The notes beneath the pieces were generated by a model, which did no database searches, had not been told where the DNA came from, and saw only the letters and a program-made list of their open reading frames with translations. A stretch of 64,000 nt of DNA from the NCBI RefSeq assembly GCF_001458775.1, contig NZ_CZPZ01000023.1:186001-250000 (forward strand). Reading direction: 5' to 3'. Below, piece after piece: positions 9,177 to 18,053 of this stretch. A program made the translations under genes and the position numbers. This DNA is from Candidatus Nitrospira nitrificans (lineage in GTDB: Bacteria > Nitrospirota > Nitrospiria > Nitrospirales > Nitrospiraceae). Every line of letters begins with the position of its first letter. Position 1 is the first letter of the stretch.

Positions 9177-10622
9177 ATGGCTAGCCTAGGTCGCGGTCTC
9201 GAAAACAGTGGCGAACGTGCGCTGGTCCGGCGGGGGGTCGGCTTAGAGGCGATCACCATCGAACAGGGACCGGCATTGGGCAAGTTACCATGCTGGGAGG
9301 CGGTACAGATTCCCGGCGGAATGTTTACGGCTTCTCGTGCGATTCTGACGATTCTGTTGCTCTTTCTGATCGTCCTCGAATTCGTGCCCTGGACACAAAC
9401 TATTCAGGCATCCGGGAAAGTGTCGGCGTACACGCCTTATGACCGTCCCCAGCAGATTGAGTCTCGGATTACAGGCCGTGTCAAGGCCTGGCATATTTAC
9501 GAAGGAGTCAAAGTCAAAAAGGGCGAGCTTGTCGGCGAATTAGAAGATTACGATCCGACCTTTATGGCCCCCGAAATTCTCCCCCTCTTCGAACAACGTA
9601 AGGTAGCCTTGGAGCAAACGCGTCAGGCAGCCCTGGCCAGAGCCGACCAGCTGAATAAAAGAATAGGGGAGATGAAAAAATTAGTGCAGGCAGCCGTGCC
9701 CTCGGCGGAGGCTCGTGTGGTGGAGGCAGACAATAAGGTGCGCGAGGCTCAACAGAAGGTTGAGCAGTATAAGATTGACGTGCACACGGCTCAACTCAAT
9801 GTCGACCGTCATCGACAACTTGTCCGGGACGGACTGGTTTCACAGCGGGAACTCGAGCTCACGATCCAGACTGAAATCGGCACCAAGGCCGGTCTGCAGG
9901 CGGCACAGGCCAGTTTGTCGGCTGCCGAGCAGTCTCGGTCAGCCTTGAGCTTCGGTCGTGATCAAATCACTGCGGATGTACAACAACGCCTCATGGATGC
10001 AATCGCCTCTCGGGATTCTGCAGTGGCGGAGGCGGCCAAGGCTACGGAGCAATTAGCGGATATCTCCTACCGACAACAGGGAGTCCAGCAACGTATTGAG
10101 GCTGCAAAGCTGTTTGCACCGATGGACGGCACGGTCGTCAAGATGGCAAAAGTCGGTATCAATGAGACGGTCAAGCAGGGAGAAAACCTGGTCACTATTT
10201 CTCCATTAGCATCTGATCCGGCCATCGAAATGACGGCGGAAGGATTGGATTCTCCGCTTTTGAAGCCTGGGCGAAAGGTTCGAATCCTCTTTTTCGGAGT
10301 CCCGGCCATCCCATTGCCGGCTTGGCCTGGGTTGATGGCAGGCACACGTGGGGGCGTGATCAAGGTCGTTGACCAGATTGACGATGGAAAAGGCAACTAC
10401 CGGTTCTGGGTCGTTCCTGATCCAGAAGACCCTCAGCCATGGCCTGAACAGACACAGGTGCGGCAGGGTACAAAAGTGTTGGGCTGGGTGATCATGAATC
10501 GTGTTCCTCTGTGGTATGAATTGTGGCGGCGCTTTAACTTCTTCCCGCCGGACTATTTGGAGCGCGAGCCCAGTGTGTTTGAAATGTTCGCACCCAAAGT
10601 AGCAGCACCGGGCGGTAAGTAG
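9177..10622 (+). CDS. HlyD/MFP-family periplasmic adaptor
   Basis: A membrane-fusion protein that would link the inner-membrane ABC subunit to a TolC-type channel. The 481 residues show one N-terminal membrane segment (about 52-72, RAILTILLLFLIVLEFV), a lipoyl/barrel-sandwich half (QIESRITGRVKAWHIYEGVKVKKGELVGELED), a long coiled-coil hairpin (about 140-305), the second sandwich half (LFAPMDGTVVKMAKVGINETVKQGENLVTI) and a beta-barrel C-terminal part. GGAGG lies five bases before the ATG. The C-terminal tail (ELWRRFNFFPPDYLE) is longer than in simple RND adaptors and resembles NHLM- or HlyD-type exporters. It closes the export cluster, with two hairpins just downstream. Confidence 0.9.
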   Translation: MASLGRGLENSGERALVRRGVGLEAITIEQGPALGKLPCWEAVQIPGGMFTASRAILTILLLFLIVLEFVPWTQTIQASGKVSAYTPYDRPQQIESRITGRVKAWHIYEGVKVKKGELVGELEDYDPTFMAPEILPLFEQRKVALEQTRQAALARADQLNKRIGEMKKLVQAAVPSAEARVVEADNKVREAQQKVEQYKIDVHTAQLNVDRHRQLVRDGLVSQRELELTIQTEIGTKAGLQAAQASLSAAEQSRSALSFGRDQITADVQQRLMDAIASRDSAVAEAAKATEQLADISYRQQGVQQRIEAAKLFAPMDGTVVKMAKVGINETVKQGENLVTISPLASDPAIEMTAEGLDSPLLKPGRKVRILFFGVPAIPLPAWPGLMAGTRGGVIKVVDQIDDGKGNYRFWVVPDPEDPQPWPEQTQVRQGTKVLGWVIMNRVPLWYELWRRFNFFPPDYLEREPSVFEMFAPKVAAPGGK

Positions 10623-10632
10623 TCGATCGTAT

Positions 10633-10651
10633 GCCGCACCATCGGTGCGGC
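10633..10651. terminator. Hairpin after the export cluster
   Basis: GCCGCACC (10633-10640), a three-base loop and GGTGCGGC (10644-10651) form a perfect 8-bp GC-rich stem 10 bp after the HlyD stop codon. No T-run follows, so it may be an mRNA 3-prime protecting stem rather than the terminator itself, which lies 20 bp further on. Confidence 0.5.
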
Positions 10652-10669
10652 ACACGAGTTCTCCTCCTT

Positions 10670-10706
10670 AAAGATGGCGCAGGGGGATCCCCCTGCGCCA
10701 TCTTTT
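10670..10706. terminator. Strong bidirectional rho-independent terminator
   Basis: A 36-base perfect palindrome (10670-10705) centred on GGGGATCCCC, followed by TTTT on the plus strand and preceded by AAA, so it can act in both directions. It isolates the export cluster from purEK. A perfect palindrome this long is unusually strong for a terminator. Confidence 0.8.
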
Positions 10707-11001
10707 CGATCAGCGATCGCGACAGACTTCCTCCCTGTCAATTCTCCAATGGCATTTCAGTTTTTCAACAAGCCACTATCGTACCTCTATGCCGTGCGTC
10801 AGTCTTGTTGTGGAAGTCAGCGCACACTGTTGTGGCGTTATCCCGCTCAGCCGTCCAAAGCGAGAGCCAGAGAGCGAGGGATTCCATCAGGGTACTTGGT
10901 ACGACTCCAATCTCCTTGACCCAATCAGATGGAGTCGCTAAGGTGCCATTAATTTTCTCTGGAGAGAAAAGGCCTGATGGAACATAACGGAGAGGTAGAC
11001 G
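10707..11001 (+). promoter_or_regulatory. purE upstream region with candidate promoter at 10916-10944
   Basis: No convincing gene was seen in this 295-bp stretch. TTGACC (10916-10921), a 17-bp spacer and TAAGGT (10939-10944) make a moderate sigma-70-type promoter 57 bp before the purE ATG. A GGAGAGG sequence at about 10990 is the ribosome binding site. No PurR-type operator or purine riboswitch was recognised. Confidence 0.4.
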
Positions 11002-11592
11002 ATGGCCAGAAAACAGCGGGCAGCAAGCCGGTCTCGGCAGCAGGCAAGCCGTGAGATCACGAGCCGCAAGCCGCTTGTCGGGATCTTGGGCGGAAGCAAA
11101 TCGGATTTTCCCGTTTTACAAAAATCCAAGGCGATATTAGACGAGCTCAATATTCCCAATGAACTTCTCGTTGTTTCTGCGCATCGAACGCCGGACCGTC
11201 TCTTCGAGTACGCTACAAGCGCTCCTGGCCGCGGGATCAAAGTGATCATTGCGGGGGCCGGAGGAGCGGCTCACCTTCCTGGTATGTTGGCAGCCAAGAC
11301 GCACCTTCCGGTGATTGGAGTGCCGATTCCCACGGAACACCTGCGCGGCCTCGATTCCTTGTTGTCAATCGTCCAGATGCCCAAAGGCATTCCCGTAGCC
11401 ACCGTGGCGATCGGAGGTGCCGAGAATGCAGGGCTCCTTGCTGGACAGATTTTGGCAGGAAGCCATCCTGAAATTGCACAAACCATTAAGCGCTATCGGA
11501 CCGCTCAAACGAAGAGCGTTCTCGATTCTCCTGAGGCCGGAGGCACAAGTCTCGGCCACCTCAGAGCGAGCGGACTAAGCCGACGGCCGTGA
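11002..11592 (+). CDS. purE: 5-(carboxyamino)imidazole ribonucleotide mutase
   Basis: Cytoplasmic purine biosynthesis enzyme that converts N5-carboxyaminoimidazole ribonucleotide to 4-carboxyaminoimidazole ribonucleotide. Class I PurE motifs are plain: [12 protein letters not shown] (about residue 31), SAHRTPDR (about 60) carrying the catalytic histidine, and [15 protein letters not shown]. The protein is 196 residues, longer than the usual 160-170 because of a basic N-terminal extension (about 25 residues) and a tail. It overlaps purK by four bases (GTGA), so the two are translationally coupled, as expected for enzymes of consecutive steps. Confidence 0.95.
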   Translation: MARKQRAASRSRQQASREITSRKPLVGILGGSKSDFPVLQKSKAILDELNIPNELLVVSAHRTPDRLFEYATSAPGRGIKVIIAGAGGAAHLPGMLAAKTHLPVIGVPIPTEHLRGLDSLLSIVQMPKGIPVATVAIGGAENAGLLAGQILAGSHPEIAQTIKRYRTAQTKSVLDSPEAGGTSLGHLRASGLSRRP

Positions 11593-12752
11593 TAGAGCGA
11601 GTTCTTAAGCCTGGCTCGACGCTGGGAGTACTGGGTGGAGGACAGTTGGGGGCGATGTTCGTCACCGCTGCCCACCGCATGGGCTATCAGGTGGCGGTCT
11701 GGGATCCGGATATCGACGCGCCCGCCCATCGGCTTGCCACCCACTCATTTGCAACGTCTTTTTCCGATCTTGGCACCCGCGACCAATTTTCCAGTATCGT
11801 CGATGCCGTTACTCTGGAATGGGAAAATGTCCCGGCGGGGCTCTGTGAATGGCTGGAAACGCGCTGCCCGATGCGACCTTCCGGAGCTGTGCTCAAGATC
11901 CTCCAAGACCGGATTGAACAGAAGCAATACTTGTCGTCACGGCAGCTCGCTGTTCCCGCGTTTGCCATCGTTGAATCGGCCTCTCAACTGCTCTCAGCAG
12001 TCGACCGTCTCGGCCTCCCTGCCGTCTGCAAGACCGCCACGAGTGGGTACGACGGGAAAGGTCAGTGGCTCCTCCGAGAGTCCTCGGATGTTCAGGAGAT
12101 CGAACATATCTTGGGAACAGTCAAGTCTGGTCGGCGATGGATTCTCGAACAGTTCATTGACTATGTCCGAGAGCTCTCGGTGCTCGTCGTGCGAAGCGAA
12201 TGCGGGGCGTCCTGTGTGTACCCGGTGGTGGAGAATCGGCATGAGCTGGGCATCTTGCGAGAGACCCGTGTACCCGCAGCTATTCCCCTTGAGGTTGCCG
12301 AGCGGGCAACAGAACTCTCGAGGCAAGCCGTCACGGCGTTACAGGGTGTAGGAGTCTTCTGTGTGGAACTCTTTCAAGCCCATGATGGTTCGCTCCTCAT
12401 TAATGAGATCGCGCCTCGCCCTCACAACTCGGGCCACTATACGTTGGACGTCTGTACGGTATCTCAATTCGAACAACAGGTACGCGTGACCAGTGGGCTT
12501 CCATTGGGAGAAACAAGATTGTTGAGCCCCGCGGTTATGATCAACCTCATTGGCGAGGAAGTGACCGCTGTAACATCCAGCGAAGGATCTTACGCACTCT
12601 GTTCAACCGCAGGGGCTGTGCTTCATCTGTACGGTAAGCGGATGATTCGTCCTGGTAGAAAGATGGGGCATGTGACCGTTACCGCGCCTCAAGCTGCCAC
12701 AGCCGCAGAAGCGGCTCGTCAGTTCATTGCACGCGTCCGACGACCTGCCTAA
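11589..12752 (+). CDS. purK: 5-(carboxyamino)imidazole ribonucleotide synthase
   Basis: ATP-grasp enzyme that carboxylates aminoimidazole ribonucleotide using bicarbonate and ATP, supplying the PurE substrate. The 387-residue protein has the pre-ATP-grasp fold ([13 protein letters not shown], residues 12-24), the biotin-carboxylase-like ATP-binding region with the glycine loop ([12 protein letters not shown]) and the metal-binding segment ([16 protein letters not shown]). The start is GTG overlapping the purE stop codon. It is convergent with the rhomboid gene, and the 66-bp gap between them holds no obvious terminator. Confidence 0.95.
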   Translation: MIERVLKPGSTLGVLGGGQLGAMFVTAAHRMGYQVAVWDPDIDAPAHRLATHSFATSFSDLGTRDQFSSIVDAVTLEWENVPAGLCEWLETRCPMRPSGAVLKILQDRIEQKQYLSSRQLAVPAFAIVESASQLLSAVDRLGLPAVCKTATSGYDGKGQWLLRESSDVQEIEHILGTVKSGRRWILEQFIDYVRELSVLVVRSECGASCVYPVVENRHELGILRETRVPAAIPLEVAERATELSRQAVTALQGVGVFCVELFQAHDGSLLINEIAPRPHNSGHYTLDVCTVSQFEQQVRVTSGLPLGETRLLSPAVMINLIGEEVTAVTSSEGSYALCSTAGAVLHLYGKRMIRPGRKMGHVTVTAPQAATAAEAARQFIARVRRPA

Positions 12753-12818
12753 GCTCGTTCCGATCCTTTACGCCTATATTGGTCAAAAAGGCTTCTGCCG
12801 ATTCTCGCAGGTACGTTT

Positions 12819-13520
12819 TCATGAAGGCCACGTCGACCGGCCAGGTGAAAAAAACCGCACATCTTTCCGTTTGAAGAAGCCGATGAGCGTCATCCCCGCG
12901 ATGAATCCACCGATATGAGCAAAAAAAGCGACACCACCTCCAGCAGCTCCCACGCTCATGCCCCCGCTGATCAGCTGCGTGACAAACCACATGCCGAGAA
13001 CGATGCCCGCTGCTACTCTGGTCATTCCGATCGCCGGCAGCAAAACCAGCACATGAGCGCGTGGAAATAACAGCAGATAGGCGCCGAGTACAGCCGAAAT
13101 GGCCCCGCTAGCCCCCACCATCGGGATTTGGGAGGAGGGGTCGGTTAAGGCATGGCTCAGCGCAGCCAGGATACCGCAGAGGAGATAGAAGACGGTGAAT
13201 TTCACGTGGCCCATCACATCTTCGATGTTATTGCCGAAAATCCAGAGGTAGAGCATGTTCCCGAGTAGATGCATCCAGCCTCCGTGAAGAAACATGCTGC
13301 TTACCAGCGTCAGGGATGCCGGCAAGGCAACGGCTTCGTCGGGAAGCGAAGCCTGGCCAAAGACAATGGCAGGGATGGCGCCGTATTGAAACGCAAAGAG
13401 CTCGGCGGCCTCCTGAGGAAGATTCGTTTGATAGAGAAACACAGTGACACAGATGCCGATAAAGATCATCGTGACGATGGGAATCCGTTGGGTGGGATTA
13501 TCGTCGTGGAGAGGAATCAT
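12819..13520 (-). CDS. Rhomboid-family intramembrane serine protease
   Basis: Polytopic inner-membrane protease. The catalytic dyad is visible: serine 138 in GASGA and histidine 202 in AHIGGFIAG. The conserved loop-1 region HGGWMHLLGNMLYLWIFG (residues 79-96) is also present. At 233 residues with six or more hydrophobic segments it has the basic bacterial rhomboid size with a short cytoplasmic tail. It starts 12 bp after the DHH phosphoesterase stop codon, so the two probably share a transcript. The substrate is unknown. Confidence 0.9.
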   Translation of the reverse strand: MIPLHDDNPTQRIPIVTMIFIGICVTVFLYQTNLPQEAAELFAFQYGAIPAIVFGQASLPDEAVALPASLTLVSSMFLHGGWMHLLGNMLYLWIFGNNIEDVMGHVKFTVFYLLCGILAALSHALTDPSSQIPMVGASGAISAVLGAYLLLFPRAHVLVLLPAIGMTRVAAGIVLGMWFVTQLISGGMSVGAAGGGVAFFAHIGGFIAGMTLIGFFKRKDVRFFSPGRSTWPS

Positions 13521-13532
13521 GAGGGTCCACAG

Positions 13533-14405
13533 CTATGGCGTTTGGCGATGACCGTGAATCATACGAGGCAATCTAGGATCATTCGGAGGAGTCCCATCCC
13601 TCTCCAGCAGAACGGAAAAGCCGGCTGCATGGGTATGGCCCCCGCCGCCAAACGAGGCGGCAATGGTTCCAACATCCGTCCCGTCGGCTCGAGAGCGCAT
13701 GCTGAAATAGCGACGACCATCGCGGTCATGCCAGATCAGGCAAAAGGGATGATGCGGCGAGAGCCGCTCGCCGATTTGACTCGTCAGAATGGCGCTTTGC
13801 ACGGAGGGAACGACCGCTCCCTGAAATTCAACGAGAGCGGCTTGTGCCGCGAGTTTACCGACCAGTTCCTGTTCATACCGTAAAATGGCTCGGCCTTCCT
13901 GTTGGAGCGTCGACTGAGTAAAGCGTTCCCATACGTTGAAATCAAATGGGTAGGAGGCCAATGCCGCGTTGATTTCGCGACTGTCCGGCAAAGCCCAGGT
14001 CCATAAATCCTTGTCCTGAATATATTGCAGCAACCATGGAGCCGGCGTCCCGTGGGCCCATTCCCAGCTCAGAACGGCACCGGACTTTGTTTGATCGAAG
14101 TATGCGTTTGAAAAGCCGTCCAAGGTCCGCTCGGCGGTGATATGGTGATCGAGAACCAGAAGTTCTTTGGTCTCGGAAGCCATGGCTTCCAGGATCGGAC
14201 GGGCGTAACTGAAATCGACAATCACGACACGGCGATCCTGGAGATCGGGAGGGGGCGGGTGGCCATGTTTGACCGGTAAAAAACTCGCGCCCGGAAACTT
14301 TTTCCACAGGGCCCAAGCCGCTCCGAACCCATCGGAACACTCGGCATGATACAAGACAATGTCCGGAGAGCCATGGAATGGGGGGGCGGAAGATACGGTA
14401 CCCAT
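13533..14405 (-). CDS. DHH/DHHA1-family phosphoesterase
   Basis: Predicted metal-dependent phosphohydrolase of the DHH superfamily, 290 residues. An N-terminal ECSDGFGAAWA segment (residues 22-32), the LVLDHH signature (about residue 85) and a C-terminal DHHA1 motif GGGGHTHAAGF (about 255) are all present. Family members include nano-RNases, cyclic-di-AMP phosphodiesterases and oligonucleotide hydrolases. The short form here, without PAS or GGDEF domains, resembles stand-alone oligoribonuclease-like members, but the substrate cannot be read. It is the upstream gene of a pair with the rhomboid. Confidence 0.85.
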   Translation of the reverse strand: MGTVSSAPPFHGSPDIVLYHAECSDGFGAAWALWKKFPGASFLPVKHGHPPPPDLQDRRVVIVDFSYARPILEAMASETKELLVLDHHITAERTLDGFSNAYFDQTKSGAVLSWEWAHGTPAPWLLQYIQDKDLWTWALPDSREINAALASYPFDFNVWERFTQSTLQQEGRAILRYEQELVGKLAAQAALVEFQGAVVPSVQSAILTSQIGERLSPHHPFCLIWHDRDGRRYFSMRSRADGTDVGTIAASFGGGGHTHAAGFSVLLERDGTPPNDPRLPRMIHGHRQTP

Positions 14406-14483
14406 AAGAGTTGGGAGAGAATAGCATGCCTAGGTCAGGACTAAAAGGCGTCTGTCGCGTTCATGCCGACCGGCAGGCATGAC

Positions 14484-15539
14484 TCACAACTCGTTCAGGT
14501 GACAGATCAATTGGCGAAGTCGACCGGCGCTGCGTCGATTAAAATTGAACACGAGTCGAGGGAGATCGCGCAGGGTCGGCTCATCCAATTCTTCCGCAAG
14601 TGGGCCGCGAAGTTCGAATGTGCCGTCCAAGAGGAGATCGCCGAATCGGTCGCGGATCTGTTCGAGTTGCTCAGCCGTAATGGTCTGCTTGAGCCGCATG
14701 GCGAGCTCTCGCCCTACAAAGCGTATGGAATGGTAGCGCCGGTAGAATCTGAGGATCTGGCTCACGGCTGCGTCTGCGGTATCGACGATTGAGAAGAGAT
14801 TCATATCCTCTTCATTGATGAGTTTGCGCCTCAGCAATTGCCGCGTCACAAAAGCCGACCAATCGTCCCAATAGTCGCAGCCCGGGGCCTGAAGGCAGAT
14901 GATCGGTTGCGGGTCGCTTTTGCCGGTCTGGGCGAGCGTGAGGATTTCAAACCCTTCGTCGTGCGTGCCGAACCCGCCGGGGAAAAGCGCGATGGCATTG
15001 GCTTCCTTTTGAAACATCAACTTGCGGGTGAAAAAGTATTTGAAGGTAATGAGCTTCGGATCATCGGCGATCGTTGAGTTCGGCCCTTGTTCGAACGGCA
15101 GCATAATGTTGACGCCGAAACTGTTCTCGCGTCCGGCCCCTTCTTGGGCCGCACGCATGATTCCATCTGCTCCACCGGTGATGACCATGAACCCTTCCCG
15201 GACGATGCCTTGGGCGAATTGGTGTGCAAGTTGATAGTTCGGATCATCGGAGAGTGTTCGTGCCGAGCCGAAGATGCTGACTTTCTGGCGATGGCGATAC
15301 CCATGGAAAACACTGAATGCATGACGCAGCTCTTTGACGGCACGATTCACGATTTTCACATCCAGAAGATCCAAGTGCGCATCATGGAGTTTCAGCAGCC
15401 CTGTCAGAAGTTCCGTCATGAGGCCGGCATGCAGGTCATCCTCACGGCTGTCGAGAAGGGCGCTGATTTGATGCAAGATCTCGTCTCGTGACAAGGCGGG
15501 ACGAGGTCGAATCTGCGGAGATCTGCCGGTTGTATTCAT
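14484..15539 (-). CDS. LOG-family (Rossmann-fold nucleotide-binding) protein
   Basis: Member of the lysine-decarboxylase-like LOG superfamily: the signature PGGFGTHDEGFE and the nucleotide loop GGADGIM are both present in the central domain (about residues 70-250), flanked by helical N- and C-terminal extensions. I placed the start at ATG 15539 because GAGGA stands six bases before it; an upstream start would add 20 residues. LOG proteins cleave nucleoside monophosphates to the base and ribose 5-phosphate, and some (PpnN) respond to (p)ppGpp. The 351-residue length with flanking domains is closer to PpnN-like forms than to the 180-residue plant-type LOG. Confidence 0.8.
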   Translation of the reverse strand: MNTTGRSPQIRPRPALSRDEILHQISALLDSREDDLHAGLMTELLTGLLKLHDAHLDLLDVKIVNRAVKELRHAFSVFHGYRHRQKVSIFGSARTLSDDPNYQLAHQFAQGIVREGFMVITGGADGIMRAAQEGAGRENSFGVNIMLPFEQGPNSTIADDPKLITFKYFFTRKLMFQKEANAIALFPGGFGTHDEGFEILTLAQTGKSDPQPIICLQAPGCDYWDDWSAFVTRQLLRRKLINEEDMNLFSIVDTADAAVSQILRFYRRYHSIRFVGRELAMRLKQTITAEQLEQIRDRFGDLLLDGTFELRGPLAEELDEPTLRDLPRLVFNFNRRSAGRLRQLICHLNEL

Positions 15540-15621
15540 GGTTGTCCTCATACGGTAAGTGAGAGAAGGAATTGTACCAATGGATCGGAGGTTGGTCAAA
15601 GATTGACGGGATCTGGTGCGG

Positions 15622-16398
15622 CTAGGAGGGGTCGAACGATTTGGGGAGCTTGGCCAGCACCCAGGCTTTGATCCTGGACTGATCCGCGAGGGGAAGGTCG
15701 ATGAATTGTATCTCTACACCCCGAGGTGCGGCGATGAGGGAACTGGTGGGGCCGGCTACCGGCTCAATGCTCGTGTTATTCAAGATGTTCCCTCGGATGG
15801 TCAAGGGACTCATCATCTCAGAGAGACAAAAGCTCAATAGGACTTTAGTCCCCGGCAACAACAGCGCGGGAGACTCCACCGAGGCGCCGGCATGACTGAG
15901 CTGCGAGATGGCGATCTGATATTCCGCTCCCGCACCCTCTCCATCCAAGATACTGATGGTGGCTGAGATGTTTGCCGCGCATCGCTTTGGAGAAAGGACC
16001 AGGTCCCTCGCGGTGAGGACGCCGACCGGTTGATCTTGTTTCGTGACGATGAGGATCGGTGTCCCGGTGGACATCATGAGCGCCGACGCCTCGTCCATTG
16101 CTCGATCGTATTCGATAAACTGGACCGGGCGTGTCATGATGGTTCGAACCTCGATGTCATCCGGTTCGAGACCCTGCGCGACGACCTTCTTGACGATGTC
16201 GGTCGGCGTCATGAGTCCGAAGCGAGACTCGGTATCTTTGACCAGAAGGCAAGGCATGCGTTCGCGTTCCAAGAGCGATGCGGCTTCAGTGACCGAGACG
16301 TCTCCTGGAATCTGGACTACGCCGGGTGTCATCATGTGTGCAACCAGTATGGTCTGGTGATCCGTGGCTTTTGGTTCTTGACCGTCCGTGTCCGCCAT
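15622..16398 (-). CDS. CBS-domain pair fused to a PilZ-like domain
   Basis: A 258-residue cytoplasmic protein with two N-terminal CBS motifs (about residues 19-75, MMTPGVVQIPGDVSVTEAASLL, and 83-135, IMTRPVQFIEYDRAMDEASALM), which usually bind adenine nucleotides. A C-terminal domain from about 140 resembles PilZ: LSHAGASVES corresponds to the [DN]-x-S-x-x-G motif, with glutamine instead of the usual acidic or amide residue, but the RxxxR cyclic-di-GMP arginine pair is not clearly present (KRCAAN). It may therefore have lost cyclic-di-GMP binding. A small open frame with a CxxCH motif ends four bases upstream. Confidence 0.75.
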   Translation of the reverse strand: MADTDGQEPKATDHQTILVAHMMTPGVVQIPGDVSVTEAASLLERERMPCLLVKDTESRFGLMTPTDIVKKVVAQGLEPDDIEVRTIMTRPVQFIEYDRAMDEASALMMSTGTPILIVTKQDQPVGVLTARDLVLSPKRCAANISATISILDGEGAGAEYQIAISQLSHAGASVESPALLLPGTKVLLSFCLSEMMSPLTIRGNILNNTSIEPVAGPTSSLIAAPRGVEIQFIDLPLADQSRIKAWVLAKLPKSFDPS

Positions 16399-16401
16399 TC
16401 C

Positions 16402-16593
16402 TCAGCGAGGTCCTTTTTTCTCACGAATCTGCCCCCCTCCTGGCCGCAACGTATGGCAAGTATAGCAGAAGGTTCCTTGCGGCCAGGAGAGGTTGAAAGC
16501 CTTGTCATTCAATAGTTTGACGGCATACACTAGGAACGAATCTCGGCCATCGACAAGAGAGAAATGATGGTGTTGAGCGGGGCTTACCATAGA
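16402..16593 (-). other. Small open frame with a CxxCH heme motif, possible cytochrome c remnant
   Basis: The minus strand between the CBS-PilZ gene and the divergent DUF692 gene is open for 63 codons and reads SWPQGTFCYTCHTLRPGGG near its end, a CxxCH motif. It ends four bases before the CBS-PilZ start, as a translationally coupled gene would. It has no signal peptide, so as it stands it could not be matured as a c-type cytochrome. It may be a remnant or a chance motif. Confidence 0.25.
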
Positions 16594-18051
16594 GAGTTCA
16601 TTCGTCGGCTCGAGAGCATTCCGGTGCATGGGTTGGGACTTTCCGTCGACATTCATGCTCCGGACCTCGCTAGCTTGCGTCGAATTCTACAAGAACGTCA
16701 AGTGTCGCCTGCCTACCTTGAAGTGTTCCGCACGACATCGACGGCCTTGGCATCCACCAGGAAGGAGGCCGAAGACGGGCTTCTGACATATCATGGCGAA
16801 GGGTTGTGGGTCACGCAACCCGAGATGGCCGATTCGGCGGCATTTGAGCACGAAATTTCCGAGACTACAGCGCAACTGATCATCTTGCAAAGTGCTTGGC
16901 TGAATCATGAGTGTGCGACGAAATATCTCGCCGGGTATCACTATGGGACCTACCTCCCTCCGCTCTATACGCCGTCAAGCGCGAACGTGGTGGCTGATAA
17001 TACACGAGTGATCCAACGTCTGCTTAACCAACAGTGTCGTTTGGCCAATGGGAGCACACCGTTGGTGCTCCTTGAAATGCCGCCTCTCACGTACTTTGTC
17101 GCAGGGACAATGTCTATCCCAAGGTTTTTTCAGATGGTCAGCGAACAGGCTTCTTGTGGGCTGGTCTTGGACGTGGGCCATCTCTGGACGGTGTTTCGAT
17201 ATTCCGGCGCGCATCGGACCATGTCGCTGACTCGATTTGTCGAGGCATTTCTCAACGAGTTTCCCTTGGATCGCGTGGTTGAGATTCACGTGGCAGGCTT
17301 GGCTGTTCATGAATCACACCGAGCCCTCACTTCACGGCTGAGCGGTGGTTTGGGCGATGACGAGCTTCCTGCATGGATCGATGCCCACGCCGCCCCCATT
17401 CCGACCGTCTTGTTCGAGATGCTCGATCAGATTCTATGCCATCCACGGCTCACCAGCTTGAAAGGTCTTGCCCTGGAGGTGGATACGAAACCGATCGAAT
17501 TGATCGCGGATGAATTCGCGGAATTCACCCGGCGCTATGGAGCATTATTCCATCGGCTGAGTCACATTGAACAGGGCGTGCCGGACTGCGAGGCGCTCTC
17601 AGTGGCGGAAGGATCGATGTTGACTCCGAGCACACAAACCCTTAACGAGGCCTATGATCGATATGCACGGGTTACGGCGGGAATCATGGAGCCGGCGGGA
17701 TCAGAATGGAACCAAGCCACCGCCAACATCCAGGAGCTGGACCTCTATCGTTTCGTCTATCTCCCGTATGAGATTCTTCACTGGGGAGGGAAAGTGGACG
17801 ACATGTTTGTGGAGTCCTGCCGTCAACTCAGAGAGCGTGATATCTCGCTCGAGGGATTTGTGGCCTTCTGGTTTCGTGAGCCCCGCCCTCTCTCCGGCAC
17901 CTACGATTTCTTCTTGTTGAAGATCGACCGGTTCGTGGAGTTTGTCCATGAGGTGGCGCCTGAGTTGCGAGCCGTGGCCGAAAAAGAGGCCGACGAGCTT
18001 CGGCGCGCCTACCGCTTTGTCAATGAACCAACGTTTCAGTGTAAGAGCTGA
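16564..18051 (+). CDS. DUF692-family (MbnB/TglH-like) TIM-barrel protein with C-terminal extension
   Basis: The first 290 or so residues are a DUF692 domain, a TIM barrel that in characterised relatives (MbnB, TglH, ChrH) holds two or three iron ions and oxidatively modifies cysteine in peptides. Recognisable blocks: GLGLSVDIHAPD (about 23-34), LVLLEMPPLTYF (about 174), LVLDVGHLW (about 207) and EIHVAGLAVHES (about 240), which carry the histidine, glutamate and aspartate ligands of the family. At 495 residues it is much longer than the usual 280; residues 360-495 form an extra, mostly helical domain that I do not recognise. No precursor peptide gene or MbnC-type partner is adjacent. dus starts two bases after its stop codon. 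Confidence 0.7.
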   Translation: MMVLSGAYHREFIRRLESIPVHGLGLSVDIHAPDLASLRRILQERQVSPAYLEVFRTTSTALASTRKEAEDGLLTYHGEGLWVTQPEMADSAAFEHEISETTAQLIILQSAWLNHECATKYLAGYHYGTYLPPLYTPSSANVVADNTRVIQRLLNQQCRLANGSTPLVLLEMPPLTYFVAGTMSIPRFFQMVSEQASCGLVLDVGHLWTVFRYSGAHRTMSLTRFVEAFLNEFPLDRVVEIHVAGLAVHESHRALTSRLSGGLGDDELPAWIDAHAAPIPTVLFEMLDQILCHPRLTSLKGLALEVDTKPIELIADEFAEFTRRYGALFHRLSHIEQGVPDCEALSVAEGSMLTPSTQTLNEAYDRYARVTAGIMEPAGSEWNQATANIQELDLYRFVYLPYEILHWGGKVDDMFVESCRQLRERDISLEGFVAFWFREPRPLSGTYDFFLLKIDRFVEFVHEVAPELRAVAEKEADELRRAYRFVNEPTFQCKS

Positions 18052-18053
18052 GT

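Noticed and set aside
14461-14482. Hairpin TCATGCC...GGCATGA between the LOG and DHH genes
   Set aside because: Only a 7-bp stem with no T-run; cannot support a terminator.
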